Shown: one piece after another, positions 27,841-38,417 of the stretch
Layout of the letters: every line of letters starts with the position of its first letter
How positions within the stretch are numbered: the first letter of the stretch is position 1
Assembly: GCA_013398015.1 (NCBI GenBank)
Contig: VZRR01010232.1
Coordinates: 153,065-217,064 of the forward strand
Length of the DNA stretch: 64,000 nt
Reading direction: 5' to 3'
DNA from: Oreocharis arfaki
Lineage: Eukaryota > Chordata > Aves > Passeriformes > Paramythiidae
The notes under the pieces: model-generated
The model's input: the letters and a program-made list of their open reading frames with translations, nothing else
Told to the model about the DNA's origin: nothing
Database searches by the model: none
Position numbers and translations under genes: made by a program

Positions 27841-27960
27841 GGCCCAATTCAACAAGGTAATTAAGTGCCCGGCCTGTCCTTGAGCACGTGAGCAAAATTA
27901 CAGAATGTATTGTACTTATGTGCTCTTAGTTAGGCACCTTTTGAAGTGTCTTGTTAAATG
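27841..27960. repeat. Ancient palindromic repeat, partial copy
   Basis: GGCCCAATTCAACAAGGTAA followed by TTAAGTGCCC and GAGCACGTGAGC resembles the opposite arm of the repeat seen near 19.2 kb (GGCCCAATTCAGCAAAGCAC ... TTAAGCACGTG). TTAGGCACCTTTTGAAGTG just downstream resembles the related family near 41.7 kb. The copy is diverged. Confidence 0.45.
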
Positions 27961-28407
27961 GAGAGTGATTTTTAGCTGCTAGAGTAAAGAAGTCAACACA
28001 TTGTAGGAAGAGGTCACCAAGTGGTGATGAAAATAAAGATGTGCTCGAGCCATTTATGGCTTTCAGAAGAGTGGCAAGCACTGGAGTTACATATTTAACA
28101 CTTAGGACACACTTCAAACCTGGAAATCATCCTAACCAGATTTTCTCTGCCTTTGCCACTGGGTGTTGAGGACATTGCAAAAATATCAGATCCCTCACCA
28201 TGCACTGAAGAAAATTGAAAGCACAAGGAACATGCTATGTCTTAATCAGTGAGCAAAGCTTAACGGGCTGTGGTTAAAAATGAGGAGTTGTGCAATGCTT
28301 AATTTTGATATATTAGGTGAGGTACTATACCAAATAAACAGGCCGAGTGCTAAACGTGGATAAATAGCTTGATCTCCAGGCTCCTGGCCTCTGAATATTT
28401 AAAAAAA

Positions 28408-28420
28408 NNNNNNNNNNNNN
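28408..28420. other. Assembly gap (13 N) inside an A run
   Basis: Thirteen N bases are flanked by seven A bases on the left and six on the right. The true sequence is probably a long A homopolymer that the assembler or sequencer could not resolve. Confidence 0.95.
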
Positions 28421-30589
28421 AAAAAATCTAAGCTCCAAAGCATTCACAAACTGAACTATTTAATGGCAGGCAGAATAATGCACAGAGCTGTGATACGTTA
28501 CTGCGTTCGATAGTGCCAACTTCATTGAAGAAAGTTGTAAACCCATGTGTTTCTTTCATACCTCTGTCTCCCCTGGTGTTGGTACAGGATTTAAATTCAA
28601 AATCTATGAAGGGCTAAAGCTAAAGCTCAAAATCATTTTCCATGTTTGCCTGTCTCAAATTAAAACTGTGTTTTGTTGACAAAATTTGGAAAGGTTTGAG
28701 ATTTGGCAGACCTGGTTGTCCCTGTGCTTACATTAATGTGTCAGCACCTCATTAATCATTTATTAAACTGTAGTGTGCCTTTCCCTCTTGCTACAGTCTG
28801 TGTTTTAGAATGCCTTGGTGCCCATTCCACACAGACTCTGGCTCTCCCCTCCCCCCTAATTTTATGATTTCTCCACAAATTAGTTTTAGCATGTGCTTTA
28901 ACTTGAACATATCCCAGTCGTTTCAAAATCAAAATGAGGAGAGTGTAGTATTTTTTTAGATTAAAAAATATGAGTAGAACTTGTAAGTATGTAAGTGCTC
29001 TGTAGCAATCCAAGTAGGTAACTGTGGCACACAATATTCGAGGTGCATTTTTTCACTGTTAATAATTAGAGGCATTAATATTTCCTCAGTGCAGTGTGTG
29101 TTCGGTGTTCCTCTATTAATGAGAATTTTCATTTAAAGAATTGAGCAGTAAGAGCGTGTTGCTTCTTACAGGTGCACTATGAATAATCATTTTTTTTCAA
29201 ACAGACACATAAGAGGGGTTTTTTTCTGCGTTTCCTGAGACTGGAAACAGTTTCTCTTGGGGATTCCATTTATAGTTTCTGCTGCTAACGACACACACAC
29301 CACTGAGGTCTCTTCATAGTAAATCAAACTGTTCAGGAGGGAGGTAGGAAGACATTGTTAAGTAATTCAAAATACTGTTGCATCAACAGTTTTGAAAACA
29401 TGAGGAGGGGGAAATTAAATGTAGATTTACTCACCTAAAACCTCACCAGGATTGTTTCCTCAAGTTCTTACCTAGAAAGTTGCATGTATAGCAACAGCTA
29501 TTTAGATACAGGATTTTCACAGGTTTGAGAACTACCTTACTGTTCCTACTCTTGACTCATTATTTTTCTGGAAACCCATTTCTAAAAATGTTCCGAAGTT
29601 TTGGTTTCAACGCAGGATTGATCAGCCTCACTGGGAAATCTGTGGGTACCTATAATGTTCTGGAATTGGGGAAAATATTTTATCTTGTAGCCATTGTTAT
29701 TAATTGTAATTTTGTTAATTTTCATATGCATCTAATCAGACCCATAGAAGAAAATGAGGAGCCGGCATAAATCATGGAGCTGTGACAGGCAATGCCAAGG
29801 GTTTGGCTCAAAATCCCCCTTGCAAAGAATTTACAATGGTTGCAAGTGCACAAATAAGATTGCAAACCCCGAGCCACTTACTATAAGATCATATTTTATT
29901 GAAAATATCATAAACTTTATTCTATCCCTCAGGAATTCAATGGATAAATTACTTTTGAAATCCCTTTTGGAATTTTATATATAGGGCTCGGGTTTTTTTC
30001 TCTCCTTAGTTTGATTTCAGAAAAACTTATCCTTAGTATTTGGTGCTTTCTTTTTCCCAAATTTCCATCTGTAGGAGCTCTTGAATCATTTATTCTGTAT
30101 TTTAATATCTTTCACTTAAAACATGCACAAAAACCTATTGCTTGAAACGCCATTCTAAGGGATGGGGTTAGGATCTTTTAGATGTAAACTATTCTCTTTT
30201 GTATTCCTCTTTTTCAAGACAGAGACTTCAGGATCGGCTCTGGGCAATTTAGTGGCTTTGCTTACTTTTTGAGTATTTTAATTGGGGGCCAGAAATAGGT
30301 AGACAGTTTTTCCCTTCACTTTTTTTTTTTTCCCAGCTCCAATTCAAGTGATGAAATTGAATAGTTGTAAGCGATCCTTTAAGTGTCCCCATTTGACCAA
30401 CTTTGAGAGGCAGCAGCTTCCTGAGAGAGTTGAAGCAATGTTTGCCAATCCTTGTAAAGCATTTCACCTCTTCAGAGGCTAAAGCCTCTCAAAACCAAGA
30501 ACAATTAAAGCGAGAGCCTTTCAGAGCGACTGGGGAATTCAGCAAAATAAATCAGAAATCCTCTGCTGTGGCTCTGGAGGCTTGCCTCA

Positions 30590-30930
30590 TTATAAGAGCA
30601 GATCTATTAGCCCCCTTGCCATTGTCTTTCATTTCTCAAGTGAGGTGATTCTAATTAAATTAATCTGCATGTCAATCTATCGGTGATCAATCAAAAGGGC
30701 TGAGGTCCCCCTTTGCGGCGCTGTGCTTGCGGCTGACAGGGGCTGATAATGGAGGAAGAAATAAACTGTCGAGCAAAGTTAATTAGTCAACATAATAGGT
30801 GGATTAAACAGGAGCTGCTGATTGCTGTTTCACATGTCGAAGCATGAGGTGGGAGCTGAAACTGCAATTAACAGACAATTATTATATTTGGTTGTAAGAG
30901 GTCGCATGAATAAACATATCTCTGTGGGTT
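30590..30930. promoter_or_regulatory. Candidate conserved regulatory block
   Basis: Non-repetitive sequence dense in potential factor sites: TAATTAAATTAAT (30652-30664), the PBX-type ATCAATCA (30686-30693), CTGATAAT (GATA type), TTAATTAG (30779-30786) and an E-box-like CACATGT. EBF1 introns are known to carry deeply conserved non-coding elements. Conservation cannot be seen from one sequence, so this is a guess from texture. Confidence 0.35.
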
Positions 30931-31859
30931 TCAGTCTTTAATCCCTTTCCCTGTTTAATGTAAGGAGAAGTGTAGGTCATTTCTTCTTATTGTTTTAGTC
31001 AAAGTTCTCGAAGGCGACACGTGCTCCTTGCAAACCAGCAGCCAGCTGAAGGCCAAATCTTTGGCTGGGGTAAAACCCTGGGAATGCCATACTTTTGTTG
31101 GGAAAAGGCTGTGGGGGGAGTGGCTGAAAGAAAGCCAGGGATGCTGTGAGACTGCTTGGTCTGAATGGGGTAGGAGGAGATGTGATGTGATGAGCTCGCA
31201 GCTCTGCACAGGACTTGTTTCTCCGTGATGTTTTGTGGCTTATGTGCCCTCTGCTTTTAGGAGCCTCAGGGTTGAGGAGTCCCTCTGGACACCTCGGAGC
31301 AGCTGGGTCTTCTGCTCTGGACCCATCATTTACCTGTTTGCCCCTGCTGGGCTGGCTCCTCTCCCGTCCTGGGCAGCTCTGGAGAGCAGAAGTGTCGGAT
31401 CCTGCCTCCAGTGCAGTCATGCTGTGTCTCCCTCACTTCGCCTCAAACCAAATCCCACGTGTTGACATTGAGATAAGTTGAGAAATACAAATAATTCTAA
31501 CACTGGATGAATAGGGTTGTGTTCTCCAGATCAAGACCCCACTGTCAAGCGTGTGTGTGTACACAAACATGCCTATATGTACTCCTTAAGATAGAGCTCG
31601 GGAGAAATTTGGGCAAGTCCGACAGCCTGCAGTGACTGTGCTGAGGGCAGAGCAGCAGAGGAGGGTGGGGGTGAGGCAGGCAACAACTCTCGTTACAACT
31701 TCACAAAATACACTTTTGTTTTCTTTTATTCTGAATCGATTCTCATTTGCAATGTCAACATCTCTATCTACTCCAGCGTGGAAACTGAAGGATAATTTAG
31801 GGTGAAACACAGCTGCCCTTGTATATAGGGGAAAAAATACTTAATAAAGATCCTCTTGT

Positions 31860-32095
31860 TAAAATGATGGTTTAACAGTGTGCTGTCTGCCACGCAGCTA
31901 AAAACTCTGCAATTTGACTTAAAACTGCATCAAAAGCCTTCGATGCCAAAGACCCGCTCATCAATAGCGTCTCTTGTTAGATTCGTGCAGCAAAACCCCA
32001 GTTATTATGCGAAATAGCTTCGCAATTTTCTGCAGCTCCCAGCTGTTATTTATTTAACTGAGTTTATTGCGCTCCGCACTTTTTAAAAAACATAC
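31860..32095. promoter_or_regulatory. Candidate conserved block just upstream of an exon
   Basis: The sequence is non-repetitive and contains CpGs unusual for this intron (CTTCGATGCC, CCCGCTCATC, TAGCGTCTC). It also has a perfect inverted repeat TGCGAA-ATAGC-TTCGCA at 32008-32024. It abuts the exon at 32139. It could influence splicing or transcription; evidence is texture only. Confidence 0.35.
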
Positions 32096-32138
32096 AGATA
32101 TGTCCTAATTTTCCTCCATTTTGCTCCTGTGCTTGCAG

Positions 32139-32280
32139 GTTGTGGTGTCTACAACAGTCAACGTTGATGGCCATGTGTTGGCAGTGTCGGACAATATGTT
32201 TGTGCACAACAATTCCAAGCACGGGCGGAGAGCTCGAAGACTCGATCCCTCGGAAGGTACGCCTTCTTATCTGGAACATG
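32139..32280 (+). CDS. EBF1: EBF1 coding exon, end of DNA-binding domain and basic linker (residues 213-259)
   Basis: This 142-base exon encodes 47 residues starting VVVSTTVNVDGHVLAVSDN, followed by the basic stretch SKHGRRARR and then LDPSEGTPSYLEH. It carries one further base that begins an alanine codon. The acceptor is CTTGCAG and the donor is CATG|GTAGGC. It starts on a codon boundary, matching the previous exon, and ends in phase 1. The early part finishes the DNA-binding fold. The arginine-rich segment fits a nuclear-localisation or DNA-backbone contact region before the IPT/TIG domain. TPSYLEH is the EBF1 form; I recall EBF2 and EBF3 reading TAPSYLEN here. A second plausible donor lies inside the exon at 32257, 24 bases before the end and in the same phase. 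The frame stays open into the following intron until a stop at 32373. Confidence 0.97.
32257..32280 (+). promoter_or_regulatory. EBF1: Alternative 5' splice site segment, in-frame 24 bases
   Basis: Inside the exon, GAAG|GTACGC at 32256/32257 resembles a splice donor and lies exactly 24 bases before the main donor, in the same codon phase. Using it would remove eight residues (GTPSYLEH, 252-259 by my count) and rejoin at alanine 260 without a frameshift. I recall short EBF1 isoforms differing by these eight residues in mammals. The motif is seen directly; its use in this species is inference. Confidence 0.7.
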
Positions 32281-33688
32281 GTAGGCAAATCATTTTCATT
32301 GGTTGGCATTACTACTTTAAATGTGGATTTGTTTGGTTTGTGTCTCTGGCTGCTGGTTTCAAAATTGTCCTGTAAGCGTTTATACCTCTGGGACCAGATG
32401 TTTGAAAGGGACTGGCCTCCAGACCAAAGGGGGAATTTTTCAACTAGGCCAGCTCTCAATGTAGTGAATGACAAACAAGGAAGCAAACATGGGTGCAGAG
32501 GTTGTCCTGTGTCTCAGTGAAATGTGGTGGTCTCTCTTTTTTTTCATGTTCGTTGCATCTATTCAGCACCCAAAATTGGAGTCTGATCTTTTTTCCAGAC
32601 TGCCCTGATTTTTGACTGTGTGTCTAAAGTGTGTTGCATGTTTTCTGAAGTGCTCAGCACCCAAATTTCGGATTGCATTTCTACTATCTATAGGGTGCTG
32701 AGCTCTCTAGGAGATTCATCTGTTCCTTTGAATTGCCCTAAATGAAAGCAGAGCCCTTTTGGAAATCCATCTGCTTACTCAAGCCATGGATGAATGTTCT
32801 TTTCTGGCTCCAGCTGTGCCAGCTGAGGATGCTGCTTTTCCCACAGCTGTTTGTCTCCCCTCCCTGCTCCAGGCTATTCTTCACCATGGACATGCCAGCT
32901 AGGATGGTTGCATGCTTGCTCCCTGGTCTCCTCCAGGCCAATGAAGTTCATTTGAATTAAACCATTTAAATAATCGCTCTTTGCCAATCCAGCTTGTTGC
33001 TGAAATGATTGAAGGAGAAATGGTGCAGGGCAATTTGGCATTTCTGAACGGACAGTAAACTCCAGCAAGGGTGGGGTGGGGGCACGTGGCTGGAAGCAGC
33101 CTGGGGACAGTAATCTCTTCTGTAAGGTCAGCTGGTCCTGGAAGGGAACATCTGCTGGTGACTGTAGGTGCTTAAAATGGGAGCTGTTGAGTGCAAATGT
33201 ACTTTGAAAAATCTGGATTTGATTAATGTTTTGTTTTGCTCTTTGTCCTCAAAGTTGATGACTACTGCTGGAAAACAAAACAAAAACAGAGGGCATTTCA
33301 CTCCCCTCTCCCTGTTCCAGCTTGGTAGAATAGCTCTTTGTCTTCAAAGCTGTTTGTAATCCTAAATTCAATAGGTGCTTGCTCCCTCTAAGAGATGTGT
33401 ACCCTCAGCTCCCATTGAAGTAGCTGACTGTAGAAGGCACCAGTCCTTTATGCTGGTTTGTTTCACAAATATTTGCTAAGGATCTGATGAATAATTAAAT
33501 AGATTTTTCCAAAGAGTTTGAAGAAACCAGATAAAATTTTCTCTGGGAAAGCAAATGCCACTCAGAAAACTGTTAACTAGATATGTTAAAAGAAATTATT
33601 AATGCTGAGAAATAGGAAAATGTGTGGGTTTCTACTGCTCAGTGGATTCCTGTGGAAATACTTTTCTATTCTGTTTATGCTTTCAGGC

Positions 33689-33814
33689 ATCAGTCCTGCA
33701 AGCACTTATGCATGTATTTAAGATTATGCTCACATATGGTCCTGTTGGGATCAATGAGGCTTCTTGTGTCAGAGAAGCTGAGGATATTGATAAGTGTTTG
33801 CAGAATCGGGTCTG
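33689..33814. repeat. Ancient palindromic repeat with inverted ends
   Basis: The left end CAGTCCTGCAAGCACTTATG pairs, with mismatches, with the right end ATAAGTGTTTGCAGAATCGGGTCTG, giving inverted termini. The middle contains CCTGTTGGGATCAATGAGGC, matching the CCCATTGAAGTCAATGGG-type centre of the same sauropsid repeat. This is the most complete copy of the group in the window and looks like a non-autonomous DNA transposon remnant. Confidence 0.6.
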
Positions 33815-35789
33815 TAGTTCACACTTACTAACCTAAAATTCTTAGCTCAGCAGCGTTTCTCATTATACAAACATAACTTACATCTGTATTTATTTAGCTC
33901 TAACTTTTTATGTAGGCTATGAGCCATTTTCAGCCATAATTCATGTTATAGAATTTTTTTTTTCATCCTGCCAACAACCTAATTTAATAAACAAACCACT
34001 GTCATATTTTTTACTGAAATTTATAAGGAATGTATGAACTCTGTCTTTATTAATTAGCAGAAGGCATTACAAAAGGAAACTTCTTTCTGTTCAGCTTTGT
34101 AATCTTTCCATTAAGTCTAGTCTTAAAAAAACACTCCTAGTATTTTTCTTATATTCCTTCTAAAGTAGTAGCCATATTTTTTTTTTTCTTTTTCCCCCTT
34201 GCAGTCTTAGTGCATGCTTTTGGTCGAGGCAGTACTTAATTTCTCTTACATAAATGCCCTTATTCTCATGCATGGTGGTGTCTCATTTTACCACAGCTGT
34301 CATTCCCACTCCTACAACCTGAGGGATTCTGTTGGCAAAAAGCAACAAAAAAAAAGATAACTCTCTGCTTACGTAGCTGCACACACCTGAGTTACTGTGC
34401 TGGTATTAAAAGTCAACATCTGCAAAGTATCTCCATGTGTACATTTTGTGGGAAAGGTGATTTTTCTAATCTACTTTCTCAGGCACCTCTCAAGCAACCT
34501 CATAAAGCAACTGCTAGTAAATTCCTACTTTTGAATAGCAACCTTCACACTACAAAATTGCTCTCTTCCCAAAGGCTTGGTGGAGCCTTTCTTTTTAACC
34601 TAAATCCTCCAATCCTGCTCTCCAGGAATTCTCTGCACATGTGAGTCCAAGAAAAAGGAAAAAAAAAAAATCCAGTAACTGTTGTTGTGATGTTATTAGA
34701 TATCTAAAATACTTAACTAAATAAATAAAAAGAAAGGAAAAGGCTTAATGCTATTGCATTTTGGACAACACCCATTGGAACAGATGACAGTTTCCTCCAC
34801 TGAAATTAATTTTTGCTTTCAGTTCGAGTCACAAAATATATTTTTTTCCTTCAGTTTTTGGAATTTTCGTTTTGGAAAATACCAGAGGCAGTTTGTTTGC
34901 CTCTCCTTTTCCCAGCTTTCTGCCTCCCTCGGGGGAAGGACAGATTGACCTGAGCCATAAGCAGGGAGATGGGAAGTGAACATAGTCATGGTTTGTCTCT
35001 GGTTCATTGCTCTGGTGAGCAACTGCTCATCATAGGGTTTAAAAATCTGGATCTAACTAAAATATACTCTTGACCAAATGTATCTATGTGGACTTTTCCA
35101 GATATTTAACTTCTTAACAGAAATATCTGATGGCAATAGAGATGAATGCCTGACTGTGAGGGGCTGGGGAAAGGGGAAACAGGATGCAGCAAGGTGTGCT
35201 GGTTGTTGAGTTTACTTAGACAATGTCCAGCTTATTTTTCCTTACAAACTCATGTTTGCTGCCCTGAAATACGGAGTTGCAGTTTATGTGACACCTAAAA
35301 GACACTTTGGTGTGCCAAAAAGCTGGAAAGAAAGCTGCACCTTCCAAGCCACTCAGGAGCCGTGTGTCTCCACATTTGGGTTTCACCATCTCATTAGCAG
35401 GTAGCCTGGATTATTTTTGGGACATCCAACACACCTCTATTTATATCTTGCTCGTCAGACTTTATGCTCAGTAAAGTGAAAGTTCCTTTTTGTAGCTCCT
35501 TTCTCTGAATATAACCAGGACCCCAGATCATGGTTTGGTATCCACACGCTGCCCCCTTGAAACCAGGGGGTTAAGCAGCTCAGCTTTCAAATAAATATAT
35601 CTATCTTTTAAAAGTAATAGCTGGCAGAGGCCGATTATTATTCCATCCCTCTCTGTGTGGTATAAATAGGGTAAGCCACAGTGATCTGTGGTTTTCAATA
35701 ATTATCACTTTTTCATTCACAAATAGTTGGATCCTCACTGGTTTTATATTTATGGTAAACCAGAAAGCTGGTGTGGTTGACCTTTCCAA

Positions 35790-35805
35790 ATTATATATAT
35801 ATATA
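35790..35805. repeat. AT dinucleotide run
   Basis: A short TTATATATATATATA run in the 22-kb intron. Confidence 0.8.
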
Positions 35806-38200
35806 GCAAGATGTATAGTCGAGAGCCAACAGGCCCCAACCAGTAGGATATATTTCAGCTTGTAGTTCATCACAGGGTGTCAATTTTAAAAGCAAAATCT
35901 TTCCAATGAAATTTAAGTGACGAACTTATGGAACGGGAGAGTTCTGGCAGGGCTTGCAACAACTCTTTTTGAGTTTACCAGCAATAAATCCACTGCTGCA
36001 GAGTTTCCAGTTAAAACTCTCATATCATTGCAAAGTAAAAATTCTTTTTTCTCCCCAAATCTTTTGAACGTCTTTACAAGAATGTAAAGCCGATTGCAGC
36101 ATCAGTGTCTCTGTTATTTTTCCTCACTGGCAGAATGCAATGCCCTCGAAAAATGATAGTCCCTGAGACCCTGTCAGTTTGCATGCTCTAACACTTTATT
36201 ATCTAATGATCTAATATGCAACAAGGCAAAGAGGGGGTGCTTATCACCCTGACAGGATGCCTGAGAGAAGTGACTAAATTACTTTATGTACCATTAGCAC
36301 TAGCTGCCACGGTGAACTCACTGCAAGCATTTATGCAAATATTCCTGAATACATTCAAGTGGCCTTGTCAGGAAGATGACTGACAAGCAGCTTAAATGCT
36401 TGGGTTTTTAAAGGGACAGTTTTATTTCTTTTTTCTTTTCCTTCCTCCTCCGTAGGAGAGCGTTGAAGAATTAGGTGATGGTGAGGTTTGCTGACGATTT
36501 GGTTCTGAGTCAGCTCAACAGCAGCAGCAGATGAAAGATGCAGGGTAGAAATAGACACAAATGATAAGAAGTGATGTCAGGGCTTGCAGGTGAAAGTGGA
36601 GATAACCATGATTTCCAAAGCAATGCCCTGCTATTATTTTAAGATGAAATATACATAAATCTGTATGTGTATATAGGTATAAAATAGGTCATTATGTAGC
36701 AAAACCATTACTAGTGGTTGCCTTACACTGGAAAGGATAGTGAATGGCTGGATTATTTGATCACTCTATTGTGGTACCTGAGACAGCCAAGCTTTTGCAA
36801 TGTTGTTTTAGCTCATGACAGCAGTGGTGGCTCCAACCGTTTGTCTGCAGGTGCAAAACCTCCTACAGGAAATAAAAAGTAACAGTGGCTGTGCCTCAGC
36901 TGGACATGACAGGCAGATCCTCTTGTCAGCAGCGGGGCATTTAAAGAGCTTTTCTTACCAATCCTGCCCGTCCCGGGCAATCCGAGAGGTCTTGGTTACT
37001 GCACAATCACAGATTTTCCACTGAGTCCTCAGATTTGAAAGCAAAAATGATTTCTTAATGAATTAGGTATTTTCTGTTTAGATTATTAAAAGAGGGAAAA
37101 ATTTTCCCTCACCTTGTAAACAATTTTGAGAGCATAATATTTAAAATAAAGCTTTGAGACTGACTGCCCTTAGGTCTCATTTCAGGTCTGACTGTAACAG
37201 AATTGTTGAGCACAGGCATTGAATACCGTGAATTTAGTTGCATGTGGTGGGTGATTCCTGAAAGATACTCAGAAATCTGACTTAGTGACCTTCTTCTTGT
37301 GCTCTAAGTGGTTTTGGCACAACTTTAATCACTAAATTTTGGGCGATGTGTTGAGTCGTGAAGAGGATGCCCCTATCAGCTCCATTTTAACCATTGTAAC
37401 GCTGAATTCCCTGGTGGTGCCTATCTCTGTGCTATTTGATGAAATTGTCACTGCAAGACAGAATACTGACTGAAGCATAAATTTTAGCAAGTTGAGACAG
37501 GTTAATCTGCAAAACTTTTTACATTTTACCCTTAGTTGGTATAGGTTCAGGTTGTTCATCAAAGTTAGGCACTGCTGAATTAAAAAACTGGCCGGGTTTA
37601 AACAAAGAAACCTTAAAGTTTGAGTTGTTCCATCCATGGGTGGAAGCACCTGTTATAGTTTAGTGCTGAGCTTAAGAATGTTTTTGTGATTATATGAAAA
37701 ATATAAGCACACAAGTTTTTTCTGCATCATATCATTCCATATAGAGAAATGCAGTGGGCTTGATTTATTATTTAGAAGGGAAATATTGAAAAAAAATATT
37801 AGGATTCTACCACTCTACTTGAGGGGATCTTGTATGTTATTCTGAGTTATGTCTGCTTTCTAATTTATTTTCTATGAGGGAAGAATACCTTGGGTTGTTG
37901 GACATCTCTATGCATACACAGGGGAAAAAAAATGTGACTTTCAGAACATTGCACAACATGGATAGTAATAACAGTAAGTGAGCCTTGATATACTGAAGGA
38001 TTGCAAAACTTCAAGCTGGAAATAATTTTCTTTATTTTTGCCAAGTTGTCTTTTTCATATCGGTTCCTTCATAAATGCAGTGACTCATAAATTCAGGCAA
38101 TTTTTAACATAATGGCTTGTTATGTGTTCTTGGAGCTTGACCTCACTGAGTGTATAATATTAACCTTTTCGCTACCCTGTGGACTTGCTCTGTTTCACGA

Positions 38201-38417
38201 AATGAGGGAATGGTTGGGGCTGGAAGGGACCTCTGGAGATCATCCAGTCCAACCCCTGCTAAAGCTGGTACACCTGGAGCAGGTTGCACATAATCCAATC
38301 CAGCCAGGTTTTGAATATCTCCAGAGAAGGAGACTCCACAACCTCTCTGGACAGCCTGTTCCAGTGCGCTGTTACCCTCAAAATGAAGGGTTTTTTTCAT
38401 AATCAGATGGAACTTCT
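38201..38417 (-). mobile_element. CR1 LINE 3' fragment
   Basis: The plus strand shows AATGGTTGGGGCTGGAAGGG, then CTCTGGAGATCATCCAGTCC, AACCCCTGCTAAAGC and a GGAGACTCCACAACCTCTCT segment followed by GGACAGCCTGTTCCAGTGC. This is the reverse complement of a CR1 3' region. The ATTCTATG-type tail is missing or degraded at the left edge. The copy is non-coding. Confidence 0.9.
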
